DNA of 64,000 bases, from assembly GCF_026460985.1 (NCBI RefSeq), contig NZ_JAPKNM010000025.1:17506-81505 (forward strand). The letters run 5' to 3'. Positions 1 through 8,981 of this stretch are shown here, piece by piece. The notes beneath the pieces are model-generated. The model did not search any database. It had not been told where the DNA came from and saw nothing but the letters and a program-made list of their open reading frames with translations. The DNA is from Sphingomonas sp. Its GTDB lineage: Bacteria > Pseudomonadota > Alphaproteobacteria > Sphingomonadales > Sphingomonadaceae. Position numbers and translations under genes: made by a program. Numbering within the stretch: the first letter of the stretch is position 1; each line of letters opens with the position of its first letter.

Positions 1-192
1 CCGCTGCGCAGGTCGGTCCTCGCGAACAACGAGGATGGCGTGCTGTACCGCTGGGACCTGGGCACGAACACGTTGTCACAGGGCGTGCGGCTCAACACCG
101 GCCTCGGTCAGGCCTATACGCCGACGCTGGTGGGCGCCGATGGCGCGGTGTACGCGATCAGCAACGCGACCTTGTATTCGATCCGCGCCTAG
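1..192 (+). CDS. C-terminal end of a truncated protein, probably secreted and repeat-containing
   Basis: An open frame enters from the left edge and stops with TAG at 190-192, giving 63 visible residues. The segment reads as short beta-strand repeats with glycine/aspartate turns (EDGVLYRWDL, then GADGAVYAISNATLYSI), the pattern of beta-propeller blades such as PQQ-like or YVTN-type domains. The start, signal peptide and most domains lie outside the window, so no function can be given. It converges on the di-haem peroxidase gene, with an inverted-repeat element between them. Confidence 0.6.
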   Translation, partial: PLRRSVLANNEDGVLYRWDLGTNTLSQGVRLNTGLGQAYTPTLVGADGAVYAISNATLYSIRA

Positions 193-197
193 GCCGT

Positions 198-373
198 ATC
201 GACATTCAGACGAGCGAGGCCTTTCCATCCTCCCCCGCCAGGGGGAGGTGGCACGCGCAGCGTGACGGAGGGGGCGGAGCCACTGCGCTCCATTGGAGAG
301 CGCGTCGCTTACCTCCCCCTCCGACGCCTTCGGCGCCACCTCCCCCTGGCGGGGGAGGATTTTGAATGTCGAT
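198..373. repeat. Composite inverted-repeat element, family A copy 1
   Basis: Outer arms ATCGACATTCA (198-208) and TGAATGTCGAT (363-373) are exact reverse complements. Inside them ATCCTCCCCCGCC (from 227) pairs with GGCGGGGGAGGAT (to 360), and further inner segments (GGAGGTGGC with GCCACCTCC) also pair. A second copy with an inner core of the same 134-bp length lies at 44078-44250. It sits between two convergent genes, where it could fold in transcripts from either side and act as a bidirectional terminator or a 3' end stabiliser (inference). Confidence 0.85.
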
Positions 374-396
374 CCGCGCCTAGGCCGGGAGTCTCC

Positions 397-1551
397 TCAT
401 CGGCGGAACGGGTCGCTGAAGCGGGCATCGGTCGTCAACGCCGAGTCGGTCAGCGTCATCAGGAAGGCGACCAGCGCGGCGCGATCCGCGGCGCTGAGGT
501 TCAGACGCTGCGGCCTGTCCCCCCGCCGCAGGCGATCGTCGAGCGCCGGACCCTCCTGAATGCCATGGTCGTAGAAATCGACGACCTCCGCCAGCGTCGC
601 GAAGCGGCCGTCGTGCATGTACGGCCCGGTCAGGCCGACGCTGCGCAGCGATGGCGCCTTGAACAGCCGCGTCTCGCCGGCGTCCAGGCCGTTGCTTCGC
701 GCGTCCGCCTCCAGGGCGAAGGTCGGCGGAAGGTGGCAGGAGGAGCAGCCGGCGCCTCCTCCCCCGACACCGGTCATGAACAATTGTCGGCCGCGATTTT
801 CTTGAGCGGTGAAGTTCGGCAGGTCAGCATTCAGCGCGCGGTTCGGCGCAGCGGCGGAGAAGACCTCCGCATAGCCCGTGTCCCACCGGCTCGAGCTCGA
901 GACCATCGCGCGCACGAACTGGGCGAGCGCCTGCTGGATGCGCGCTTCGCCGATCTTGGGGCTGCCGAACGCCCAGGCGAACAGATCCGGGTAATAGGCC
1001 GTCGCGGCCATTTTTCGGGTCAGGGCGTCGAAGCCGCCAGCAGCCCCGCCCCATCCCATCTCGACCAGGCTGTGGAATGGCTGGCTCGCCTGCGCCTCCA
1101 CGCTGGCCGCGCGCCGATCCCAAAAGGTGGAGCCCGGCCGCCAGTAACGGAGATTGCCGAGCCGCATCGCGTGAAAGTCGGTGGTGGCGGCGCCGCTGAT
1201 CCCGTTGCTGAACCGCATCGAGTCGGTAAAGCCAAGCGCCTGCTGGTGGCAGGAGGCGCAGGAGGCCCTGTCATTGGTGCTCAGCCGCAGATCGTAGAAC
1301 AGCACCCGCCCGAGCGTCGCCACGCGATCATTGATGGGATTGGAAGCCGGGCTGTTGTCCAGCGCCGTCACCGTCCGGTCGAAATAGGCTGGAAGCCTCG
1401 ATGCGGAATAGTCGGCGATGTTTGCGAAGTCGATCGTGGTGCGCTCCGCAACGCCCGCGGGAGTGGCGGACGGCTGCGTGCTTCCGCCTCCGCACGCCGC
1501 CAACGCCAGCGTCAGGGCGCTCACGGCCAGCCTTATGCTCTCCAGCCGCAA
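397..1551 (-). CDS. Di-haem cytochrome c peroxidase / MauG-family lipoprotein
   Basis: A 384-residue exported protein. The N-terminus is a lipoprotein signal with a lipobox-like LALAAC (Cys20) followed by glycines, so it is probably membrane-anchored in the periplasm. Two c-type haem sites are visible: CASCH at residues 98-102 and CSSCH at 268-272, spaced as in bacterial di-haem peroxidases. The family reduces hydrogen peroxide with electrons from small cytochromes, or, in MauG-like members, oxidises protein or organic substrates; the sequence alone does not decide which. It stands alone, with no evident operon partner, and converges with the preceding gene across a repeat element. Confidence 0.88.
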   Translation of the reverse strand: MRLESIRLAVSALTLALAACGGGSTQPSATPAGVAERTTIDFANIADYSASRLPAYFDRTVTALDNSPASNPINDRVATLGRVLFYDLRLSTNDRASCASCHQQALGFTDSMRFSNGISGAATTDFHAMRLGNLRYWRPGSTFWDRRAASVEAQASQPFHSLVEMGWGGAAGGFDALTRKMAATAYYPDLFAWAFGSPKIGEARIQQALAQFVRAMVSSSSRWDTGYAEVFSAAAPNRALNADLPNFTAQENRGRQLFMTGVGGGGAGCSSCHLPPTFALEADARSNGLDAGETRLFKAPSLRSVGLTGPYMHDGRFATLAEVVDFYDHGIQEGPALDDRLRRGDRPQRLNLSAADRAALVAFLMTLTDSALTTDARFSDPFRR

Positions 1552-1674
1552 CTTTACCCCTTTGCCTGCTGCATATCGTAACGCCGCTTCATCGCTGACA
1601 CGCCATCTCGTCTCAAGACCGAAGTGTAGCGGCCACTCGTCGAACCCAGCACCAATAGCAGGCGCTCGCCGACC

Positions 1675-2541
1675 CTACCTTTTCTGCCACACCCGCACGT
1701 AATCGACCTCCATCCGCGAAGGGAACGCCGCGGGGTCGATCCCCTTTTGCCCGCCCCAGCCGCCGACCGCGACGTTGAGGATCAGATATTGCGGGCTGGC
1801 GAAGGGCCAGGTGGCGGGATCGCCCTTGTGGTCGTTGTCGAAGCGCATATAGGCGCGGCCGTCCACGCCGATCAGGATGCGGTCCTCGTTCCAGTCGAGC
1901 TGGTAGTCGTGGAAGGCGGTGCAGGCGTCGGGCACCATCACGTTCGACCCCTTCTGGGTCTTGGCGACATGGTTGTAGCCCTTGGTGTGGACGGTGCCGT
2001 GGACGCGGCCGGGATCCCAGCCGACATGCTCCATGATGTCGATCTCGCCCATCGCGGGCCAGCCGGTCTTGCCGTCGGAGGCGAGCATCCAGATCGCCGG
2101 CCAGATCCCGCGCCCGCAGGCGAGCTTGGCGCGGACCTCGATGAAGCCGTATTTCCAGTCGCCCAGGCCCCGGGTGATGAGCTTGCCCGAGCTATAATCC
2201 TGACCGCCGAAATCGAGCTTGTCGGCGAGCCGCTCCTTGCGCGCCTCGAGGATCAGGCGGCCCTTCTCGACCCGGACGTTCTCGGGCCGCGCGGCGGCAT
2301 AATATTGGAGTTCGTTGTTGTACCAGCCTTCCTTGTTGCGGCTGGTGTCGTACGCCCAATGTTTCGGGTCGGGCAGGCCGGGCGAATCGAACTCGTCGGC
2401 CCAGACCTGCTTGTAGCCCGCCGGAAGCGCGAGCTTCTCGTCGGTGCCGGCGGTGGTTGGGGGAGCAGGATCGGTCTGCGCGGAGGCGGCGACCGGCGAA
2501 AGGGCGGCGAGGGCCGCGAGCAGCCCTCGCCCCAGCCTCAT
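1675..2541 (-). CDS. Secreted glycoside hydrolase family 16 (beta-glucanase-like)
   Basis: A 288-residue protein with a Sec signal peptide (cleavage likely after AASAQ, about residue 22) followed by a GH16 jelly-roll domain. The family signature is at E166-I-D168-I-M-E171 ([10 protein letters not shown]), holding the nucleophile and acid/base glutamates. The surrounding GIWPAIWML and the closing VDYVRVWQ strand are also typical. GH16 enzymes hydrolyse beta-1,3/1,4-glucans (laminarin, lichenan) or galactans; the exact substrate is not readable here. Its ATG overlaps the infC stop codon by four bases (ATGA), so it is probably translationally coupled to infC, an odd pairing of a housekeeping factor with an exported enzyme. 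Confidence 0.92.
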   Translation of the reverse strand: MRLGRGLLAALAALSPVAASAQTDPAPPTTAGTDEKLALPAGYKQVWADEFDSPGLPDPKHWAYDTSRNKEGWYNNELQYYAAARPENVRVEKGRLILEARKERLADKLDFGGQDYSSGKLITRGLGDWKYGFIEVRAKLACGRGIWPAIWMLASDGKTGWPAMGEIDIMEHVGWDPGRVHGTVHTKGYNHVAKTQKGSNVMVPDACTAFHDYQLDWNEDRILIGVDGRAYMRFDNDHKGDPATWPFASPQYLILNVAVGGWGGQKGIDPAAFPSRMEVDYVRVWQKR

Positions 2542-3083
2542 TTGGGCGAGATCACCATCAGCATCTGACGGCCTTCCATGCGCGGATAGCTCTCGATCTT
2601 GGCGATTTCCGCCGTATCGTCCTGCACGCGCTTGAGCAGGTTCATGCCGAGTTGGCCGTGCGAGAGCTCGCGGCCGCGGAAGCGCAGGGTGATCTTCACC
2701 TTGTCGCCTTCGCCGATGAACTTGTGGATCGCCTTCATCTTCGTATCATAATCATGATCGTCGATGTTCGGACGCATCTTGATCTCCTTGATCTCCTGCG
2801 TCTTCTGGGTCTTCCGGGCCTGGTTGGCCTTTTTCTGGGCCTCGTACTTGAACTTGCCGACGTCGAGGAACTTGGCGACGGGCGGATCGGCGTTGGGCGA
2901 CACTTCGACGAGGTCGAGCCCGACCTCGCGCGCCTGCTCCATCGCCTCGCGCGTGTACATCACGCCGAGATTCTCGCCATCCTGATCGATCACCCGCACC
3001 TTGGGCGATTGAATGAATTCATTGAAGCGCGGGCCGTTCATCGGCGGAGGTGCCAGAGGGCGCCGGGACATGGGAGGACGGAT
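2538..3083 (-). CDS. infC: Translation initiation factor IF-3 (non-canonical ATC start)
   Basis: IF-3 binds the 30S subunit, prevents premature 50S joining and proofreads initiator tRNA and start codon. The N-domain (GPRFNEFI then [14 protein letters not shown]), a lysine-rich linker ([19 protein letters not shown]) and the C-domain ([13 protein letters not shown], ending MLMVISPK) are all present. I place the start at ATC 3083-3081, giving 181 residues. An AGGAG lies eight bases upstream of that codon, whereas the first in-frame ATG (3071) has no ribosome-binding site at normal distance. IF-3 genes typically use rare starts (AUU, AUC) for autoregulation, because IF-3 rejects such codons. The gene lies 45 bp after a GNAT gene and overlaps GH16 downstream. 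thrS, the usual neighbour, is separated by two other genes. Confidence 0.95.
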   Translation of the reverse strand: MRPPMSRRPLAPPPMNGPRFNEFIQSPKVRVIDQDGENLGVMYTREAMEQAREVGLDLVEVSPNADPPVAKFLDVGKFKYEAQKKANQARKTQKTQEIKEIKMRPNIDDHDYDTKMKAIHKFIGEGDKVKITLRFRGRELSHGQLGMNLLKRVQDDTAEIAKIESYPRMEGRQMLMVISPK

Positions 3084-3091
3084 AGGTGTTT

Positions 3092-3096
3092 CTCCT
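3092..3096 (-). promoter_or_regulatory. Ribosome-binding site that decides the infC start
   Basis: On the minus strand AGGAG is followed by eight bases and then ATC. This is ideal spacing for initiation at the ATC and too far (20 bases) for the downstream ATG at 3071. It is the main evidence for a rare start codon in infC. Confidence 0.75.
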
Positions 3097-3128
3097 GGGA
3101 CTCGTTGGTGGTTAGCGTCGCGATATAG

Positions 3129-3599
3129 TCACTGACCCGAAGATTTGGAAGCCGCGCCGGTTCCATCATGGCGCAAATGCACCAGCGGGTAGGGCCGGCC
3201 CTGCGGATCGCTGGGCGAACGGCCGGTGCGGACGAAGCCGCGCGCCTCGTAAAAGGGCAATGCGTTGGTCGCCTGCTCGCTGGCATCGACGGTCGCGTTG
3301 GGGGCGAGCGACAGCGCGTGATCGAGCAATGCCGTGCCGATTCCGCGGCCATGCACCGCGGGATCGACGAACAAGGCGTCGATCATCTCGCCGTCCATCA
3401 CCAGGAAGCCCTGCGGCCGATCGGTCGCGTCCACCGCCAGCCAGAGCTCGACGTTCGGCAGGAAATCCTGGGCGACCATCTCGTCGATCTCGGCGCGATC
3501 CTCGGGCGTGAGGAAGCCGTGCGTCGCGTCCACCGCGGCGCGCCAGATCTCGAACGCGCGCGGCACGTCGTCCGGCCTTCCCTTGCGGATCTCCACCAT
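3129..3599 (-). CDS. GNAT family N-acetyltransferase
   Basis: A protein of about 156 residues with a GNAT fold: an N-terminal strand-helix (VEIRKGRPDDVPRAFEIWRAAV), the acetyl-CoA pyrophosphate-binding loop VHGRGIGTALLDHAL, and a closing ALPFYEARGFVRTGR helix-strand. The layout resembles YjaB-type acetyltransferases. The start was set at ATG 3599, preceded by AAGGAGG; a GTG one codon later would have more usual spacing. The open frame continues upstream but has no family match there. It ends 45 bp before infC on the same strand and may be cotranscribed. The substrate is unknown. Confidence 0.82.
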   Translation of the reverse strand: MVEIRKGRPDDVPRAFEIWRAAVDATHGFLTPEDRAEIDEMVAQDFLPNVELWLAVDATDRPQGFLVMDGEMIDALFVDPAVHGRGIGTALLDHALSLAPNATVDASEQATNALPFYEARGFVRTGRSPSDPQGRPYPLVHLRHDGTGAASKSSGQ

Positions 3600-3764
3600 G
3601 CGCCTCCTTTGCGCCCGAGCGCGATGCGCCAGCAACACTTCATTACACACGAGGCCGTCCGGCTCGGATAGTTGGTCGGGCGTTGGACGAGAGCATGCAC
3701 GCTGAGAGGCAGGCCTGATCCAGCCCGCAGGGGACCATCACCCAGAACCAAGGGGGAGTCCCGA

Positions 3765-4580
3765 ATGAAATATGGTTTCGCGCTTGCCATCCTGCTCAGC
3801 TCGGCCACGCCGGCGTTCGCGCAGGAAGAGCCGCCCAAGGCGGTCACCGTCACGGGCAGCGTCGCGCTGGTCTCCGACTATCGCTTCCGCGGCGTCTCGC
3901 AGACCGACGAGGAAATGGCGGTCCAGGGCGGCCTCACGGTCACCCACGAGAGCGGCCTCTATGCCGGCACCTGGGCGTCGAACCTCGCCGGCTGGGGCAC
4001 GTTCGGCGGCGCCAATATGGAGCTGGACCTCTATGCGGGGTACAAGTTCGCGCTGGGCGACGGCGCCGCGCTCGATGTCGGCCTGACCTGGTACATGTAT
4101 CCGGGCGGCTTCCAGAACACCGACTTCGCCGAGCCCTATGCCAAGCTGAGCGGCTCGCTCGGCCCGGTCAATGGGCTGGTCGGCATCGCCTATGCGCCCA
4201 AGCAGGAAGCGCTCGGCAATTTCTCGGCGACGCCCCAGAGCAACGGCCAGTCCGAGGACAATCTCTATGTCTGGGGCGATCTCTCGTCGGGCGTGAAGGG
4301 CACGCCGGTGACGCTCAAGGCGCATCTCGGCTATTCGAACGGCAACCCCGGGCTCGGCCCCAACGGCACCAGCCTGTCGCCGACCGGCGAATATCTCGAC
4401 TGGATGCTCGGCGCCGACCTGGCGATCCCCGGCACGCCGCTGACGCTCGGCGTGGCCTATACCGACACCGACATCAGCGAGAGCGAGTCGGCGTACCTGC
4501 TGCCCAATTTCTCCTCGACCAAGGACGGGTCGAGCATCGCGGGCAGCCAGGTGGTGTTCTCGGTGAGCGCCGCGTTCTAA
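3765..4580 (+). CDS. TorF-family putative porin
   Basis: A 271-residue outer-membrane protein. A signal peptide of about 20 residues ends at PAFAQ. The mature part has the signature start of this family, VTGSVALVSDYRFRGVSQTD, and then alternating amphipathic strands with aromatic residues (YAGTWASNLAGW, LDLYAGYKF, LTWYMYPGG). It ends in a strand finishing with phenylalanine (FSVSAAF), the C-terminal signal for outer-membrane beta-barrels. These proteins are thought to form small-solute pores. The ATG at 3765 follows a GGGGGAG ribosome-binding site. It runs opposite to its neighbours and separates thrS from infC. Confidence 0.85.
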   Translation: MKYGFALAILLSSATPAFAQEEPPKAVTVTGSVALVSDYRFRGVSQTDEEMAVQGGLTVTHESGLYAGTWASNLAGWGTFGGANMELDLYAGYKFALGDGAALDVGLTWYMYPGGFQNTDFAEPYAKLSGSLGPVNGLVGIAYAPKQEALGNFSATPQSNGQSEDNLYVWGDLSSGVKGTPVTLKAHLGYSNGNPGLGPNGTSLSPTGEYLDWMLGADLAIPGTPLTLGVAYTDTDISESESAYLLPNFSSTKDGSSIAGSQVVFSVSAAF

Positions 4581-4586
4581 CTCGCT

Positions 4587-4723
4587 CCCCTCCCTGCAAG
4601 GGAGGGGCTGGGGGTGGGTGCGAGCCGAAGGCGAGCCCAACGACGCGCTGGGGAAAAAGAAAAGGCCGGGCATCGAGCCCGACCTTTTCTACCCACCCCT
4701 AACCCCTCCCTTACAGGGAGGGG
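4587..4723. repeat. Composite nested-hairpin element, family B copy 1
   Basis: Outer ends are CCCCTCCCTGCAAGGGAGGGG (4587-4607) and CCCCTCCCTTACAGGGAGGGG (4703-4723), each itself a hairpin. Inside, GGGGGTGGGT pairs with ACCCACCCCT. The central hairpin (4660-4688) has a 12-bp stem AAAAGGCCGGGC/GCCCGACCTTTT with one mismatch around the loop ATCGA. It lies between the convergent TorF porin and thrS genes. Other copies are at 7944-8130, 22485-22636 and 61173-61339. Confidence 0.85.
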
Positions 4724-4730
4724 AATATCG

Positions 4731-6731
4731 TCACCGCAGATCCGGCGCGGTCGCCTCTTCGGTCAGCTGCGCCACGACTTCGTCCAGCGACAGCATCTGT
4801 TGCCCCTGCGAGCCCAGCACGCGCAGCGCCACGGTGCCTTCCTCGGCCTCGCGCTTGCCGACCACGAGCAGATTGGGGACCTTGGCCACCGAATGCTCGC
4901 GCACCTTGTAGTTGATCTTCTCGTTGCGCAGGTCGGTCTCGACGCGGATCCCCGCGGCGCGCAGCTTCTCGGTCACCTGCAGCGCATATTCGTCCGCATC
5001 GGAGACGATCGTCGCGACCACCGCCTGGGTCGGCGCGAGCCATACGGGCAGCTTGCCGGCGAAATGCTCGATCAGGATGCCGATGAAGCGCTCGTACGAG
5101 CCGAAGATCGCGCGGTGGAGCATCACCGGGCGATGGCGCTCGCCGTCCTCGCCGACATAGGACGCGTCGAGCCGCTCGGGGAGCACGCGGTCCGACTGGA
5201 TCGTGCCGACCTGCCAGGTCCGCCCGATCGCATCGGTGAGGTGCCACTCCAGCTTGGGCGCATAGAAAGCGCCTTCGCCGGGCAGCTCCTCCCAGCCATA
5301 TTCTTGCGTAGCCAGCCCCGCGCGGACCACGGCGTCGCGCAGCTCCGCTTCGGCCTGGTCCCACATTGCGTCGGTGCCGAAGCGCTTGTCGGGGCGCAGC
5401 GCGAGCTTGATCGAATAGGTGAAGCCGAAGTCGCGATAGATGCGGTCGGCGAGCGCGCAGAAGTCGCGCACCTCGTCGACGATCTGGTCCTCGCGGCAGA
5501 AGATGTGCGCGTCGTCCTGGGTGAACTGGCGGACGCGCATCAGCCCGTGCAGCGCGCCGTGCGGCTCGTTGCGGTGGCAGCAGCCATTCTCGTAGAGGCG
5601 CAGGGGCAGGTCGCGGTACGACTTGATCCCTTGCTTGAAGATCAGGATGTGCGCCGGGCAGTTCATCGGCTTGAGCGCCATCCACTCGGCCGCGTCCGAG
5701 ACGATCGGGCCCTCGTCCTCGACGTTCGGCACTTCGTCGGGGATGACGAACATGTTCTCGCGATACTTGCCCCAATGGCCGGACTGCTCCCACTGGCGCG
5801 CGTCCATCACCTGGGGGGTCTTCACTTCCTGATAGCCCGCGGCGTCGATCGCGCGGCGCATATAGGCCTCGAGCTGGCGCCAGATGGTGAAGCCGTGCGG
5901 GTGCCAGAAGACCGATCCGTGCGCCTCCTGCTGGAGGTGGAACAGGTCCATCTCGGCGCCGAGCTTGCGATGGTCGCGCTTGGCGGCCTCCTCGAGCCGG
6001 TGGAGATGCTCGTCGAGCTGCTTCTTGTTGAGCCAGCCGGTGCCGTAGATTCGGCTGAGCATCGCGTTCTTCTGGTCGCCGCGCCAATAGGCGCCCGAGA
6101 CGCGCGTCAGCTTGAACGCGTTGGGGTCGACCTTGCCGGTCGAGGCGAGGTGCGGGCCGCGGCACATGTCGAGCCAGGCGTCGTCGTTCTTGCCGGCGCG
6201 ATAGACGGTGAGCTCCTCGCCCTCGGGAAGCTCCTGTGCCCATTCGGCCTTGAAGGTCTCGCCCTGCTTCTGCCAGCGTTCGATCAGCTGGGCGCGCGAC
6301 CAGACCTCCCGGATCAGCGGCGCATCGGCCGCGATGATCTTGCGCATCTCGGCCTCGATCGCGGGAAGGTCCTCCTCGGTGAAGGGGCGCTCCTTCGGCG
6401 CGAAGTCGTAATAGAAGCCGTCGTCGGTCGCGGGGCCGAAGGTGATCTGCGTGCCGGGGAAGAGGTTCTGCACCGCTTCGGCCAGGATATGCGCATAGTC
6501 GTGGCGCACCAGTTCGAGCGCGTCCTTCTCGTCCTTCGCGGTGATCAGCGCGAGCTGCGCATCGCCCTCGAACGGCCGCATGATGTCGCGCACCTCGCCG
6601 TCGACGCGCGCGGCCATGGCGGCCTTGGCGAGGCCCGGGCCGATCGCCGCGGCGATGTCCGCCGGGGTAGTCCCCGGGGCTACCTCACGGACGGAACCGT
6701 CGGGCAGCGTTATGCGGAACATCTCGGACAT
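4731..6731 (-). CDS. thrS: Threonyl-tRNA synthetase
   Basis: A class II aminoacyl-tRNA synthetase of about 666 residues that charges tRNA-Thr in the cytoplasm. Domains in order: TGS domain ([18 protein letters not shown], residues 1-65), the second-additional editing domain with the DMCRGPH metal motif (about 170-220), the catalytic core ([11 protein letters not shown] and the motif 2 stretch [12 protein letters not shown]), and the C-terminal anticodon-binding domain ([12 protein letters not shown] to the end). The length is normal. The start chosen is the ATG at 6731 ([10 protein letters not shown]); a TTG four codons upstream is in frame but lacks support. It converges on the TorF gene, with a composite hairpin element just after its stop. 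Confidence 0.97.
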   Translation of the reverse strand: MSEMFRITLPDGSVREVAPGTTPADIAAAIGPGLAKAAMAARVDGEVRDIMRPFEGDAQLALITAKDEKDALELVRHDYAHILAEAVQNLFPGTQITFGPATDDGFYYDFAPKERPFTEEDLPAIEAEMRKIIAADAPLIREVWSRAQLIERWQKQGETFKAEWAQELPEGEELTVYRAGKNDDAWLDMCRGPHLASTGKVDPNAFKLTRVSGAYWRGDQKNAMLSRIYGTGWLNKKQLDEHLHRLEEAAKRDHRKLGAEMDLFHLQQEAHGSVFWHPHGFTIWRQLEAYMRRAIDAAGYQEVKTPQVMDARQWEQSGHWGKYRENMFVIPDEVPNVEDEGPIVSDAAEWMALKPMNCPAHILIFKQGIKSYRDLPLRLYENGCCHRNEPHGALHGLMRVRQFTQDDAHIFCREDQIVDEVRDFCALADRIYRDFGFTYSIKLALRPDKRFGTDAMWDQAEAELRDAVVRAGLATQEYGWEELPGEGAFYAPKLEWHLTDAIGRTWQVGTIQSDRVLPERLDASYVGEDGERHRPVMLHRAIFGSYERFIGILIEHFAGKLPVWLAPTQAVVATIVSDADEYALQVTEKLRAAGIRVETDLRNEKINYKVREHSVAKVPNLLVVGKREAEEGTVALRVLGSQGQQMLSLDEVVAQLTEEATAPDLR

Positions 6732-6908
6732 GGGATCTTTCAACTAAAGGTTGATTCTGGGAGCGCGGCTTATGCCCGCGCAGGCGCGATATAGGCAAGG
6801 CGCGCGGCAAGGGCCATGATCCAGAGACAGGATTTCTCGAATAGTCTGATGATTGGACTTGCGCCGCGCGCGCCGATGCGGTTCAGACAGTCCATGCTGA
6901 ACCACCTA

Positions 6909-7931
6909 ATGAACCGACGCGACCTGCTTGCCGGCGGCGCGGCGCTCACCATCGCGACCCAAGTCCCCGCCGTCGCGCAGCCGAAGGAGGCGAAGATCGA
7001 GAACCCCCTCGTGCTCCAGCGCGCCGACCCGCAGATCCTGCGGCACGACGGCTGGTTCTACTTCACCGGTTCGGTGCCCGAATATGACCGGATCGTGCTG
7101 CGCCGCGCGAAGACGATCGCGGGCCTCAAGGATGCGCCCGAGACGGTGCTCTGGCGCCGCCCGGCAAGCGGCAAGCTGGCGGGCTATATCTGGGCGCCCG
7201 AGATCCACCATTTCGACGGCGCGTGGCACGTCTATTTCGCCGCCGGCAACGGCGACGACAAGTTCCACATCCGCACCTATGTGCTGCGTGGGCAAGGGGC
7301 CAACCCGCTCGCGACGGATTGGACTTTGCTGGGCCAGTTGGAGACGCCCTGGGATACGTTCACGCTCGATAGCACGATCTTCGAGCACAAGGGCGTCCGC
7401 TACATCTGCTGGGCCCAGCATGAACCCGGCATCGCGACCAACAGCAACCTCTATCTCGCTCCCCTGAAGACGCCGACCACGCTTGCCGCGCCGCCCGCGC
7501 GGTTGACCGTGCCGACGCTCGACTGGGAAGTGCAGGGCTTCAAGGTCGCCGAGGGGCCGGCCCTGCTCGCGCGGAACGGCAAGTTGTTCCTTACCTATTC
7601 GGCAAGCGCGACCGATGCCCGCTATTGCCTGGGCATGCTCACCGCCGATGCCGATGCCGACATCATGGACCCGGCGTCCTGGACCAAGTCGCCGGTGCCG
7701 GTGTTCGCGACGTCGGAGGCCAACAAGGTGTTCGGCCCCGGCCACAACAGCTTCGTCATCGACGAGAAGGGCCGCGACCTGCTGGTCTATCACGGCCGAG
7801 ACTATCGCGAGATCAAGGGCGATCCGCTGTTCGACCCGAACCGCCATGCGCGGGTCCAGCCGATCCGATACGGCGCGGACGGGACGCCTGATTTTGGGGT
7901 GCCGGTGAGGAATGGTTTGTTGAGGCGGTAG
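6909..7931 (+). CDS. Tat-exported glycoside hydrolase family 43
   Basis: A protein of about 340 residues starting MNRRDLLAGGAALTI, a twin-arginine signal. The rest fits a five-bladed GH43 propeller: the early catalytic aspartate in LQRADPQIL, GYIWAPEIHHFDG, the TLDSTIFEH segment, AEGPALL carrying the presumed acid glutamate, and VFGPGHNSFV. GH43 enzymes are arabinanases, arabinofuranosidases or beta-xylosidases; this short single-domain form is closest to the arabinanase/arabinofuranosidase style, but the substrate is not certain. The start at 6909 was chosen because it begins the Tat motif; the frame extends upstream with no signal-like sequence. A family B element follows the stop. No LacI-type operator like those at 21-28 kb was seen upstream. 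Confidence 0.85.
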   Translation: MNRRDLLAGGAALTIATQVPAVAQPKEAKIENPLVLQRADPQILRHDGWFYFTGSVPEYDRIVLRRAKTIAGLKDAPETVLWRRPASGKLAGYIWAPEIHHFDGAWHVYFAAGNGDDKFHIRTYVLRGQGANPLATDWTLLGQLETPWDTFTLDSTIFEHKGVRYICWAQHEPGIATNSNLYLAPLKTPTTLAAPPARLTVPTLDWEVQGFKVAEGPALLARNGKLFLTYSASATDARYCLGMLTADADADIMDPASWTKSPVPVFATSEANKVFGPGHNSFVIDEKGRDLLVYHGRDYREIKGDPLFDPNRHARVQPIRYGADGTPDFGVPVRNGLLRR

Positions 7932-7943
7932 GCTTTTCAATCA

Positions 7944-8130
7944 TCCCTCCCTGCTTGCAGGGAGGGATGATCGGGTGAACAGCGCGGGGCGCTGTTCACC
8001 CGATCATGGGTGGGTGCGCGCGTCTGCGCGCCCAAAAGATTCTCTTCAGCTCGGCAAAACAGCGGCGAGCGAGGCATCGAGCCTCGCTCGCCGCTACACC
8101 CACCCCTTAACCCACCCATTCAGGGAGGGG
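7944..8130. repeat. Composite nested-hairpin element, family B copy 2, with an extra perfect hairpin
   Basis: The outer CCCTCCCTGC/GCAGGGAGGG-type ends and the GTGGGT/ACCCAC inner arms match the other copies. The central hairpin (8061-8095) is a perfect 15-bp stem, AGCGGCGAGCGAGGC with GCCTCGCTCGCCGCT, around the loop ATCGA. This copy also carries a 41-base insertion-like hairpin (7967-8007) with a perfect 19-bp stem and a GGG loop, not found in the others. It lies between the convergent GH43 and S66 peptidase genes. Confidence 0.87.
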
Positions 8131-8141
8131 CATAGAGTGGG

Positions 8142-8960
8142 TCAGGCAACCCCGAACGGCACCACGCGGTTCAGTTCGACATGGCCGATCTCGGCGCGGC
8201 CGAGATACGGCACCTTCATGTCGCGGCACCAGCGGGTGATGATCTGCTCGATCGTCTCGCCGAACGGCTTGTCGTTCTCGACGACCGAAGTCACCGCGCC
8301 CAGCCGCACGCCGGCGATGCCCTTGAGCTGAGTCGCATGCGCCATCTGGAAGAGCATCCGGTCGATCCGGTAGAGCGGCTCGTCAACTTCCTCGATCATC
8401 AGCACATGGTCGGTCAGGTCGGGCAGCCAGGGCGTGCCGATCATCGTCGTCAGGATGGCGAGGTTGAACGCCGCGGCGGGGCGGCCGTCGGCGAGGCTCG
8501 GCTCGAGCGCGCGGCGGTCCTTGTCGATCAGCCAGCCCAACGCCCAGCCCGCGGCCTCGCCCGTATCGTTCTTGCCGATGCTGCTCGCCATCGAGGCATG
8601 GACCGAGCGGCCGATCCGCCGGGCATAGAGCGCGCCGAGCAGGAACCCCATGTCGGAGAAGCCCAGATAGGTCTTGCGCCCCGCCGCGGCGTTCAGTTGC
8701 GGCATCACCGTGTCGAGGATGCGGTTCGAGCCATAGCCGCCGCGCGCGAACCAGATCGCGTCAAAGCCGGGATCGTTGGCGAATTCGAGGAACGCCGCGG
8801 CGCGAACCGCGTCGGAGCCGGCGAAATGGCCCTCCTCGATATAGCATTGCGGGTGAAACACGATGTCGTGATCGGGGTAGGTGAGCGCCATGAACGCCGC
8901 CAGCCGCAGCGAACTCTCGCGGGTGACCGTTCTTGCTGGTGCGACGACTCCGATGCGCAT
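8142..8960 (-). CDS. LD-carboxypeptidase, S66 family (LdcA/MccF-like)
   Basis: A 272-residue cytoplasmic serine peptidase. Family residues are visible: nucleophile Ser102 in YLGFSDMGF, the oxyanion-type RGGYGSNRIL segment, Glu190 in LMIEEVDEPLYRIDRM and His260 near the C-terminus (EIGHVELNRVVPFG). LdcA enzymes remove the terminal D-Ala from murein tetrapeptides during cell-wall recycling; MccF relatives cleave microcin C-type adducts. The divergent neighbour is a muropeptide ligase, which favours the recycling role. GFSDMGF replaces the more usual serine-aspartate-threonine context, so it is a somewhat divergent member. The start ATG (8960) gives the typical MRIGVVAPA beginning. Confidence 0.85.
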   Translation of the reverse strand: MRIGVVAPARTVTRESSLRLAAFMALTYPDHDIVFHPQCYIEEGHFAGSDAVRAAAFLEFANDPGFDAIWFARGGYGSNRILDTVMPQLNAAAGRKTYLGFSDMGFLLGALYARRIGRSVHASMASSIGKNDTGEAAGWALGWLIDKDRRALEPSLADGRPAAAFNLAILTTMIGTPWLPDLTDHVLMIEEVDEPLYRIDRMLFQMAHATQLKGIAGVRLGAVTSVVENDKPFGETIEQIITRWCRDMKVPYLGRAEIGHVELNRVVPFGVA

Positions 8961-8981
8961 TCAAATCCACCCTCGAACCAG

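Noticed and set aside
198..373. A CRISPR array or insertion sequence in the intergenic repeats
   Set aside because: The repeats are inverted rather than regularly spaced direct repeats, hold no spacers and encode no transposase.
3069..3071. ATG at 3071 as the infC start
   Set aside because: It has no ribosome-binding site at a usable distance, whereas ATC 3083 has AGGAG at eight bases.
4614..6794. A 726-codon plus-strand frame opposite thrS
   Set aside because: thrS is certain on the other strand; this frame runs through the repeat element and shows no family motifs.
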